NCBI GenBank assembly: GCA_963730585.1
Contig: CAVSSL010000011.1
Span: 248,001-312,000 of the forward strand
Length of the DNA: 64,000 bases
From: Pedococcus_A sp963730585
GTDB taxonomy: Bacteria; Actinomycetota; Actinomycetes; Actinomycetales; Dermatophilaceae
Reading direction: 5' to 3'
A model generated the notes under the pieces. The model was given only the letters and a program-made list of their open reading frames with translations. It was not told the DNA's origin and made no database searches. Shown one piece after another: positions 57,680 to 64,000 of this stretch. A program made the translations under genes and the position numbers. Within the stretch, counting starts at the first letter, position 1. The number at the start of each line of letters is the position of its first letter.

Positions 57680-57712
57680 CGTGACCGCACAAGGGGGCGA
57701 CACCCGGTCGCC
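57677..57712 (+). promoter_or_regulatory. Promoter and 5' hairpin before the histone-like gene
   Basis: TAGCGT (57677-57682) overlaps the stop of the HAD gene and can act as a -10. The short leader contains a perfect 6-bp hairpin, GGCGAC (57696-57701) with GTCGCC (57707-57712), ending one base before the strong ribosome site AAGGAGG (57714-57720). Confidence 0.45.
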
Positions 57713-57724
57713 GAAGGAGGAGAC

Positions 57725-58503
57725 ATGGCGTTCGAGTACGTGCGGGGCTACGTGCAGCTGGCCTCCGGCCTGGGGGAGCTGACCAAGGCGCGGGCCATGG
57801 AGGCCGCGCAGGGCCTTCTGTCGCTGCCCGGTGCGGGGGAGGTGGGCAAGCGGGCCATGCAGGTCACCGAGTTCGCCGACCAGCTGCTCGACGCCGCCCG
57901 GGCCAACCGCGAGAGCCTGGTGGCGCTGATCCGCAGCGAGGTCGAGTCGGCGCTCGGGCGCTCGGACGTGGTGCGCCTCGCCGACTTCGACCGCGCGCGG
58001 ACCGCGTTGGCGGCCCTCACCCGTGAGGTCGACGACCTGCGGGCGTCGCTGCTCGCCGAGGCCTCCCGCAGCCCGCTGGGCCGGGCCATGCCCGGTGTGC
58101 CGGCAGCGCCCACGGTGCCGCCGTCGGTGCGGCCCGCTGGTGAGACGGCGGCCGCCGCTGGGGCCGCTGTGACGGGAGCCACGGCCCCGAGCACTGCCAA
58201 GAAGGCAACGGCGAAGAAGGCGACGGCGAAGAAGGCGACGGCGAAGAAGGCGACCGCCCAGAAGAGCGCCGCGACGAAGACGACTGCCGCGAAGAAGACG
58301 ACGGCGACGAAGACGGCCGCGAAGAAGACGACGGCGAAGAAGACGCCGCGAAGAAGGCGACGGCGACGAAGACGGCCACGAAGAAGACGGCCACCAGGAA
58401 GAGCGCCGCGAAGAAGAGCTCGCCGCGCACGTCCGCTGAGAGCTCCACCACCTCCGGCAGCACCACGGCCGGGCAGACCTCGACAGGAAACGGCAACGGA
58501 TGA
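57725..58503 (+). CDS. Histone-H1-like Lys/Ala/Thr-rich protein, frameshifted at 58345
   Basis: About 259 residues when repaired. Residues ~1-125 form a helical, partly amphipathic domain (LASGLGELTKARAMEAAQGLL, FADQLLDAARANRESLVALIRSEVESALG, DFDRARTALAALTREVDDLRASLL). The second half is a tail of KKATA and KKTTA repeats like eukaryotic H1 and bacterial Hc1 tails, so nucleoid binding is likely. The frame breaks at 58345: one G missing in AAGACG-CC-GCG turns the tail into Arg-rich nonsense; restored, it ends at TGA 58501-58503, overlapping the next ATG by four bases. Confidence 0.82.
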
Positions 58504-58760
58504 CCGAGCAGAGCCACCAGCCCGAGAACGCACCGACCGGCACGCCGGCATCGGCCGCGGCACCGAACCCCGTGCCGGGACCGAAGCCGGCGCCCCCGGG
58601 TGCGCCCTCGAGCGACGGGCCGACCGGCGACGCTCAGGTCGACGCCGCACTGGCCGACCTCGAGGGTGCCGCCCCTGACGACCTCGACGCCCAGATCGAG
58701 GCCGGCCAGCGGGTGCACCGCACCCTCCAGTCGCGCCTGTCCGACCTCGGAGGGCAGTGA
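58500..58760 (+). CDS. Small Pro/Ala-rich acidic protein
   Basis: An 86-residue protein in two parts: ~45 residues rich in Pro, Ala and Gly, then a predicted helix with ALADLEGAAPDDLDAQIEAGQRVHRTLQSRLSDL. It overlaps its neighbours on both sides (ATGA with the histone-like gene, four bases with tlyA), so it is coupled to tlyA. A small conserved gene is found in this place in other actinobacteria; its function is unknown. Confidence 0.75.
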   Translation: MTEQSHQPENAPTGTPASAAAPNPVPGPKPAPPGAPSSDGPTGDAQVDAALADLEGAAPDDLDAQIEAGQRVHRTLQSRLSDLGGQ

Positions 58761-59569
58761 GCGCCACCCACCGTCTCGACGCCGAGCTGGTGCGCCGCGG
58801 CCTGGCCCGCTCCCGCGGGCAGGCCCGCGAGCTCGTCGACGCCGGGCTGGTCGACGTCGCGGGGCGCCGCGCCTCCAAGGCCTCGACGCCCGTCGGCGAC
58901 AGTGACGAGCTGACCGTCCGGGACGCCGGTCCGGCGTGGGTGAGCCGCGCGGCCTACAAGCTCGTGGGCGCCGTGGAGCTGTTCGGCCCGCGCGGGCTCG
59001 TCGTGGAGGGCCGGCGCTGCCTCGACGTCGGCGCGTCCACCGGCGGCTTCACCCAGGTGCTGCTGCACCACGGTGCGGCCCACGTGGTCGCCCTCGACGT
59101 GGGGCGCGACCAGCTGGCACCGGTCGTCGCCCAGGACCCCCGGGTCACCGAGCGGTCGCAGACGACGGTGCGGGGGCTGCTGCCCGACGACATCGAGGGT
59201 CCGGTGGACCTGCTGGTCGCCGACCTCAGCTTCATCTCCCTGACGCTGGTGCTCGAGACGTTCCGTGGCCTCCTGCGTGACGACGGAGACGCGGTCGTGC
59301 TGGTCAAGCCGCAGTTCGAGGTCGGACGGACCCGCCTGGGCAAGGGCGGGGTCGTGCGCGACCAGGGCGACCGCGCGTGGGCCATCACCGAGGTGGCCCG
59401 GGCCGCCGTGGCCGCAGGCCTGCACCCGCGGGCCCTGGCGCCCAGCCCGATCCAGGGTGGCGAGGGCAACGCCGAGTACCTCTTGTGGCTGACCCCCCGT
59501 GCAGGCGAGTCGATGGGATGGGAGGCTCTGGTCAGCACGGCCGACCAGGTGACCCTGAAGGGAGTTTGA
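58757..59569 (+). CDS. tlyA: rRNA 2'-O-methyltransferase TlyA
   Basis: A 270-residue enzyme that in mycobacteria methylates 16S and 23S rRNA cytidines, needed for capreomycin sensitivity. An N-terminal S4 RNA-binding domain (HRLDAELVRRGLARSRGQARELVDAGLV) is joined to an FtsJ-like methyltransferase with the SAM loop CLDVGASTGGFTQVLL and the catalytic K-D-K-E residues in VSRAAYKL, LVADLSF, LVKPQFE and NAEYLLWL. Start GTG 58757 overlaps the previous gene. Confidence 0.95.
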   Translation: MSATHRLDAELVRRGLARSRGQARELVDAGLVDVAGRRASKASTPVGDSDELTVRDAGPAWVSRAAYKLVGAVELFGPRGLVVEGRRCLDVGASTGGFTQVLLHHGAAHVVALDVGRDQLAPVVAQDPRVTERSQTTVRGLLPDDIEGPVDLLVADLSFISLTLVLETFRGLLRDDGDAVVLVKPQFEVGRTRLGKGGVVRDQGDRAWAITEVARAAVAAGLHPRALAPSPIQGGEGNAEYLLWLTPRAGESMGWEALVSTADQVTLKGV

Positions 59570-60508
59570 GTGAGCGCAGCGGAGCGCCGCCGCATCCTGC
59601 TCGTCGCCCACCCGCGGCGCAAGGAGGCCCACGACCTCGCCGCCGGTGTGGTCCAGCGCCTGCACGACGCCGGCATGGAGGTCGTCGTGCTCCCGGACGA
59701 GGCGGCGGCCGTCGACCTCGCGGAGAGCCCGAACGTCACCATGGCCAACCTCGACAGCGCGGCGGAAGGCTGCGAGCTGGTCTGTGTGCTCGGCGGCGAC
59801 GGCACGATCCTGCGCGGTGCCGAGCTGGCCCGTGGCACGGGGGCTCCGTTGCTCGGCGTGAACCTCGGCCACGTGGGGTTCCTGGCCGAGTCCGAGCGTG
59901 AGGACCTCGACGCCACCGTGGAGCGCATCGTCTCCCGCGACTACACCGTCGAGGAGCGCATGACGCTCGAGGTCACGGTGCGGCACGACGGCGACCTGGT
60001 CTACTCCAGCTGGGCCCTCAACGAGGCCACCGTGGAGAAGGCCTCCCGCGAGCGGATGATCGAGCTCACCGTGGAGGTCGACGGTCGACCGCTGTCGACC
60101 TGGGGCTGCGACGGCGTCGTCATGGCCACGCCGACGGGGTCGACGGCCTACGCCTTCTCCGCCGGTGGACCTGTGGTGTGGCCCGACGTCGAGGCGATCC
60201 TGCTGGTGCCCATCAGTGCCCACGCGCTCTTCGCCCGCCCGATGGTGGTCGGGCCCAACAGCCACCTCGCTCTCGAGGTCGTCCCCGCCACGCAGGGCTC
60301 CGGCGTGGTCTGGTGCGACGGCCGACGGGCCGTCGACCTGCCGCCCGGCGCGCGGATCGAGGTCGTGCGCTCGGAGACGCCCGTGCGCCTGGCCCGCCTG
60401 ACGTCGTCTCCCTTCACCGACCGGCTGGTCGCCAAGTTCGCCCTGTCGATCCACGGCTGGCGCGGAGCCGCCCGACTGGGAGCCGCCGCCCTGAGCCCAC
60501 CGTCCTGA
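59570..60508 (+). CDS. nadK: NAD kinase
   Basis: A 312-residue kinase making NADP+ from NAD+. The catalytic GGDGTILRGAELA, GVNLGHVGFLAES, LNEATVEKASRERMIEL and the ATPTGSTAYAFSAGGPVV loop are all in place. GTG 59570 directly follows the tlyA stop. The last ~10 codons and stop lie in a 14-bp tandem repeat. Confidence 0.96.
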   Translation: MSAAERRRILLVAHPRRKEAHDLAAGVVQRLHDAGMEVVVLPDEAAAVDLAESPNVTMANLDSAAEGCELVCVLGGDGTILRGAELARGTGAPLLGVNLGHVGFLAESEREDLDATVERIVSRDYTVEERMTLEVTVRHDGDLVYSSWALNEATVEKASRERMIELTVEVDGRPLSTWGCDGVVMATPTGSTAYAFSAGGPVVWPDVEAILLVPISAHALFARPMVVGPNSHLALEVVPATQGSGVVWCDGRRAVDLPPGARIEVVRSETPVRLARLTSSPFTDRLVAKFALSIHGWRGAARLGAAALSPPS

Positions 60509-60573
60509 GTCCACCGGGCTGAGCCCACCGTCCTGAGTTCACCGTCCTGAGTCCACAGCGCTGAGTCGCTGCG
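60491..60573 (+). repeat. 14-bp tandem repeat across the nadK stop
   Basis: About six imperfect copies of a 14-base unit (CTGAGCCCACCGTC; variants CTGAGTCCACCGGG, CTGAGTTCACCGTC, CTGAGTCCACAGCG). Each CTGA can provide a stop, so changes in copy number would not extend the protein. It fills most of the nadK-recN gap. Confidence 0.85.
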
Positions 60574-60607
60574 CTGCGTCGTCGGCGGCGTGTGTCAGTC
60601 TTGGCGC

Positions 60608-62371
60608 GTGCTCCAGGAGATCCGCATCCAGAACCTCGGCGTCATCGACGACGCGGTGCTGGAGCTGCACCCGGGGCTGAACGTCGTCACCGGTGAGACC
60701 GGTGCGGGCAAGACCATGGTCGTCTCGGGGCTGGGCCTGCTGCTCGGCGCCCGCGCCGACGCCGGGCTCGTGCGGGCCGGCGCCCGCAGCGCCGCCGTCG
60801 AAGGTGTCGTCGACCTGCCTGCCGAGCACCCGGCCGCCGTGCGCGCGGCCGAGGCCGGAGCCGACACCGACGACGGGCTGGTGCTGCTGCGCACCCTGTC
60901 CGCCGAGGGGCGCTCCCGCGCCCATGTCGGTGGCCGCAGCGCCCCGGTCGGGGTCCTGTCCGAGATCGGCGAGCACCTGGTGGCCGTGCACGGCCAGGCC
61001 GACCAGTGGCGGCTGCGCCAGGCCGACCAGCACCGGGCGCTGCTCGACCAGTACGCCGGGGAGCCCGTCGCCACCGCCCTGGCCCGCTACCAGGACCTCT
61101 ACGACGAGCACGACCGCGTGCGCCGCGAGCTCGCCGAGCTGACCGAGGCCGCCCGCGACCGGGCCCGCGAGGTCGAGATCCTGCAGGTCGGCCTCGAGCA
61201 GATCGAGTCCCTGGACCCGCAGCCGGGCGAGGACGCCGACCTGCGCGTCGAGGACGAGCGGCTCACCCACGCCGAGGGCCTGCGCGCGGGGGCCGAGACC
61301 GCCCGCGCCCTGCTCGCCGGCGCGGAGGAGGAGTATGCCGCGGAGGCCACTCCCAACGTCATCGGCGCCATCGCGGAGGCCCGCTCCGCGCTCGACCGGG
61401 CTGCTCGAGCACGACCCCGCGCTGCGGAGCTGGACCGCCGCCTCGCCGACCTCGGCTACCTCGCGGCCGACCTCGGGGCCGACCTCAGCGGCTACGTCTC
61501 CGACATCGAGCTCGACCCGGCCCGGCTGGCGTGGGTGCAGCAGCGCCGGGCCGACCTGTCCGGCCTGATGCGCAAGTACGGTGACAGCGTCGACGACGTG
61601 CTGGAGTGGGGCCGAAAGGCGGCCGCTCGGCTCGACGTGCTGCTCAACGCCGAGGACACCCTGGCCGGGCTCGGCGCCCGGCTGGAGGCGTTGCGGTCCG
61701 ACCTCGGCGAGGCCGCTGCGGCGCTGACGAAGGCGCGCCGGGAGGCGGCCGCCGGGCTGGCCACCGCGGTGACCGAGGAGCTGGCCCACCTGGCCATGGG
61801 CAAGGCGGCCGTCGAGGTCAGCGTGAGCGACCGGCCCGCTGACGACGGGCTCGCCGTGCCCGGTCGACAGCAGCCGGTGCGCTTCGCCCGGCACGGCGTC
61901 GACGACGTGGAGATCCTGCTGGCCGCCAACCCCGGCGCCCCGGCTCGGTCGGTGGCCAAGGCCGCCTCCGGCGGTGAGCTGTCGCGCGTGATGCTGGCGC
62001 TCGAGGTGGTCACCGGTGCCCGAGGCTCCGGCGAGGTCCCGACGTTCGTCTTCGACGAGGTCGACGCCGGGGTCGGGGGCCGGGCCGCCCTCGACATCGG
62101 TGCCCGCCTCGCCGCGCTGGCCCGGCACGCCCAGGTGATCGTGGTCACGCACCTGGCCCAGGTCGCGGCCTTCGCCGACCGCCACCTGGTGGTGACGAAG
62201 AGCAGCGACGGCCATGTCACGTCCAGCGGGGTGGTGCAGGTCGACGGCGACGAGCGGCTGCGCGAGCTGGCCCGGATGATGGCCGGTGTCGACTCCGACA
62301 CCGCGGTCGACCACGCCGGCGAGCTGCTGGCCCAGGCGGGGGAGCGGCGGGAGGCCGCGGCCACCGCCTGA
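60608..62371 (+). CDS. recN: DNA repair protein RecN
   Basis: A 587-residue SMC-like ATPase in double-strand break repair. Walker A is GETGAGKT (residues 29-36); the ABC signature ASGGELSRVMLA and Walker B TFVFDEVDAGVGG are near the C-terminal head; the middle is a long coiled coil (about residues 150-400). The frame is open, but at ~61401-61427 the translation reads RAARARPRAAEL while the shifted frame reads LLEHDPALR, the usual RecN wording before ELDRRLADLGYL; two compensating one-base errors are likely. GTG 60608 begins at the conserved LQEIRIQNLGVI. Confidence 0.94.
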   Translation: MLQEIRIQNLGVIDDAVLELHPGLNVVTGETGAGKTMVVSGLGLLLGARADAGLVRAGARSAAVEGVVDLPAEHPAAVRAAEAGADTDDGLVLLRTLSAEGRSRAHVGGRSAPVGVLSEIGEHLVAVHGQADQWRLRQADQHRALLDQYAGEPVATALARYQDLYDEHDRVRRELAELTEAARDRAREVEILQVGLEQIESLDPQPGEDADLRVEDERLTHAEGLRAGAETARALLAGAEEEYAAEATPNVIGAIAEARSALDRAARARPRAAELDRRLADLGYLAADLGADLSGYVSDIELDPARLAWVQQRRADLSGLMRKYGDSVDDVLEWGRKAAARLDVLLNAEDTLAGLGARLEALRSDLGEAAAALTKARREAAAGLATAVTEELAHLAMGKAAVEVSVSDRPADDGLAVPGRQQPVRFARHGVDDVEILLAANPGAPARSVAKAASGGELSRVMLALEVVTGARGSGEVPTFVFDEVDAGVGGRAALDIGARLAALARHAQVIVVTHLAQVAAFADRHLVVTKSSDGHVTSSGVVQVDGDERLRELARMMAGVDSDTAVDHAGELLAQAGERREAAATA

Positions 62372-62478
62372 CGGGCGGCCACCGCCTGACGGGCACCCGC
62401 CGGCCGCGCGGGCTTCGTCACACGGGGCACCCGCGTGTGCGTACGGCATACGGATCGGGGCATGGCACGATGGGTTCG

Positions 62479-63663
62479 ATGCCCTTGAAGATCCCCCGCC
62501 AGCGTGCCCGCGAACCGGAGAGCCCCGGTGTCCGCGGCACTGCTCGCGTCGACCCCCGCACCAAGAACCTGACCAAGCGGCTGCGCCCCGGCGAGATCGC
62601 GTTCATCGACCACCAGGACATCGACAAGGTCAGCGCCGAGGCCCTGCTCGCGTGTCGTCCCGCCGCGGTCGTCAACGCCGCGCCGTCGATCTCCGGGCGC
62701 TACCCGAACCTCGGGCCCGAGATCCTCGTCGAGGCGGGGATCCCCCTCATCGACAACGTCGGCAAGGACGTGATGCACGACGTGCACGAGGGGCAGCACG
62801 TCCGCGTCGACGGGGGCGAGATCCTGGTCGACGACACCGTGGTGGCCAGCGGCACCGCCTTCGACCTCGAGCAGGTCGAGGCCGCCATGACGGAGGCGCG
62901 CGCGGGCCTCGCGGTCCAGCTCGAGGCGTTCGCCGCCAACACGATGGAGTACCTCCGGCGCGAGCGCGAGCTCCTGATCGACGGCGTCGGCGTGCCCGAC
63001 ATCAGGACCGACCTCGACGGCCGGCACGCCCTCGTCGTCGTGCGCGGGTACCACTACAAGGAGGACCTGCAGACCCTCAAGCACTACATCCGCGAGTACC
63101 GCCCGGTGCTGATCGGTGTCGACGGCGGCGCCGACGCGCTGGTCGAGACCGGCCTGAAGCCGGACATGATCGTCGGCGACATGGACTCGGTGTCGGACTC
63201 CACGCTGCGCAGCGGGGCCGAGATCGTGGTGCACGCCTACCGCGACGGCAACGCACCGGGCCTGGAGCGGGTGCGCCGCCTCGGCGTGGAGCCGGTCGTC
63301 TTCCCGGCCACCGGCACCAGCGAGGACGTCGCGATGCTGCTCGCCGACGACAAGGGCGCCGAGCTGATCGTGGCCGTCGGCACCCACGCGACGCTGGTCG
63401 AGTTCCTCGACAAGGGCCGCTCCGGCATGGCGAGCACCTTCCTGACCCGGCTGCGGGTGGGCGGCAAGCTCATCGACGCCAAGGGGGTCAGCCGTCTCTA
63501 CCGCTCGCGGATCTCCAACCTGTCGCTGGCCGTCATGCTCCTCGTCGGTCTGTCCGCGCTCTTCGCCGCCCTGTGGGCCACGCCGGGGGGCCACGCCTTC
63601 CTGCAGGTGGTCGGCGCCCGCTGGGACGACCTCTGGTCCTTCATCGTAGGAATCTTCACGTGA
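62479..63663 (+). CDS. steA: Putative cytokinetic ring protein SteA
   Basis: About 394 residues. A thiamine-pyrophosphokinase-like domain holds LIGVDGGADALVETGLKPDMIVGDMDSVSD, and a single transmembrane segment near the C terminus (ISNLSLAVMLLVGLSALFAALWA) anchors the protein. This is the SteA family; with SteB it was described in Corynebacterium as a cell-separation pair. ATG 62479 is preceded 7 nt upstream by CACGAT; ATG 62470 is in frame and possible. It overlaps steB by four bases. Confidence 0.88.
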   Translation: MPLKIPRQRAREPESPGVRGTARVDPRTKNLTKRLRPGEIAFIDHQDIDKVSAEALLACRPAAVVNAAPSISGRYPNLGPEILVEAGIPLIDNVGKDVMHDVHEGQHVRVDGGEILVDDTVVASGTAFDLEQVEAAMTEARAGLAVQLEAFAANTMEYLRRERELLIDGVGVPDIRTDLDGRHALVVVRGYHYKEDLQTLKHYIREYRPVLIGVDGGADALVETGLKPDMIVGDMDSVSDSTLRSGAEIVVHAYRDGNAPGLERVRRLGVEPVVFPATGTSEDVAMLLADDKGAELIVAVGTHATLVEFLDKGRSGMASTFLTRLRVGGKLIDAKGVSRLYRSRISNLSLAVMLLVGLSALFAALWATPGGHAFLQVVGARWDDLWSFIVGIFT

Positions 63664-64000
63664 TCGATTTCCGGTACCACCTCGTCTCCATCGTCTCGAT
63701 CTTCCTGGCCCTCGCCGTGGGGATCGTGCTCGGTGCCGGCCCCCTGAAGGAGGACATCGGCAACACGCTGACCTCCGAGGTGACCCGGCTCCGCGAGGAC
63801 CGCACCCAGCTGCGGGAGCAGCTCGACGACGCCTCCAAGGCCGCGCAGGCGCGCGACGACTTCACCGAGGCGAGCAACAAGACGCTCCTGGCCGGGCGGC
63901 TCCAGGACGCCACGCTGACCGTCGTCGTCATGCCCGGCGCCGACGCCAACCTGGTGAAGTCGACCACGAGCGCCCTGGCGCTGGCCGGGGCCAAGATCGG
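63660..64000 (+). CDS. steB: SteB/MctB-family protein, N-terminal part (partial)
   Basis: The first 113 codons of a gene cut by the window end. GTG 63660 overlaps the steA stop. The N terminus has a transmembrane helix, YHLVSIVSIFLALAVGIVLGAG, followed by a coiled-coil stretch LTSEVTRLREDRTQLREQLDDASKAAQARDD. This is the SteB/MctB family, annotated as copper-transport outer-membrane-like in mycobacteria and as the partner of SteA in Corynebacterium. The pairing with steA favours the cell-envelope role. Confidence 0.85.
   Translation, partial: MIDFRYHLVSIVSIFLALAVGIVLGAGPLKEDIGNTLTSEVTRLREDRTQLREQLDDASKAAQARDDFTEASNKTLLAGRLQDATLTVVVMPGADANLVKSTTSALALAGAKI

Overview
The window is high-GC actinobacterial chromosome, most likely family Intrasporangiaceae (Janibacter/Knoellia/Terrabacter/Phycicoccus group). 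Evidence: the 16S rRNA at 50115-51642 reads like that family, GlnE, PriA-type HisA, SteA/SteB and F420-dependent enzymes are present, and most promoters are TANNNT hexamers lying 6-7 nt before a start codon (leaderless mRNAs). The gene order infC-rpmI-rplT-trmH ... pheST ... arg ... mpg-tyrS ... HAD-tlyA-nadK-recN-steA-steB follows the arrangement I know from Mycobacterium tuberculosis.

Layout. 1-8.5 kb: housekeeping genes (MBL hydrolase end, iron-box-controlled small Cys protein, ABC exporter pair, polyphosphate glucokinase, DUF3224, methionine aminopeptidase, methyltransferase, F420 oxidoreductase, M20 peptidase). 8.5-13.7 kb: panB, nadE, secreted immune-inhibitor-A-like protease. 13.8-21 kb: carotenoid-desaturase-like oxidoreductase, glutamine synthetase with a GlnR site, glnE, MFS transporter. 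21.1-27.6 kb: hisD-hisC-hisB-unknown-hisH-hisA-ridA-sseB, translationally coupled. 27.6-31.5 kb: MFS, a second desaturase-like oxidoreductase with an SRPBCC partner, DUF1844. 31.7-39.7 kb: infC (AUC start)-rpmI-rplT, rRNA methyltransferase, PAS histidine kinase, pheS-pheT-SDR. 39.7-47.5 kb: an arginine operon argC-ACT protein-argJ-argB-argD-argF-argR-argH led by tandem ARG boxes. 47.5-55.4 kb: mpg, tyrS, then a complete rrn operon (16S-23S-5S, no spacer tRNA) ending in a strong terminator. 55.5-64 kb: TPR protein, HAD phosphatase, Lys/Ala-rich histone-like protein, small acidic protein, tlyA, nadK, recN, steA, steB (cut by the window end).

Two window-wide observations matter most. First, the exact octamer GTATGCCG (or its complement CGGCATAC) occurs 33 times by my count, roughly fifteen-fold above a base-composition estimate, on both strands equally. 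It is found in several reading frames, where it forces otherwise rare codons (TAT, GCA, ATA), in promoters and leaders, and once as an inverted pair forming a terminator-like hairpin. It behaves like a repeated genome signal (uptake, modification or recombination sequence) that I do not recognise. Second, at least eight genes, including the essential pheS, tyrS and nadE, carry single-base frameshifts; the pattern points to indel errors in the assembly rather than gene decay, and the affected genes are annotated here as repaired spans.
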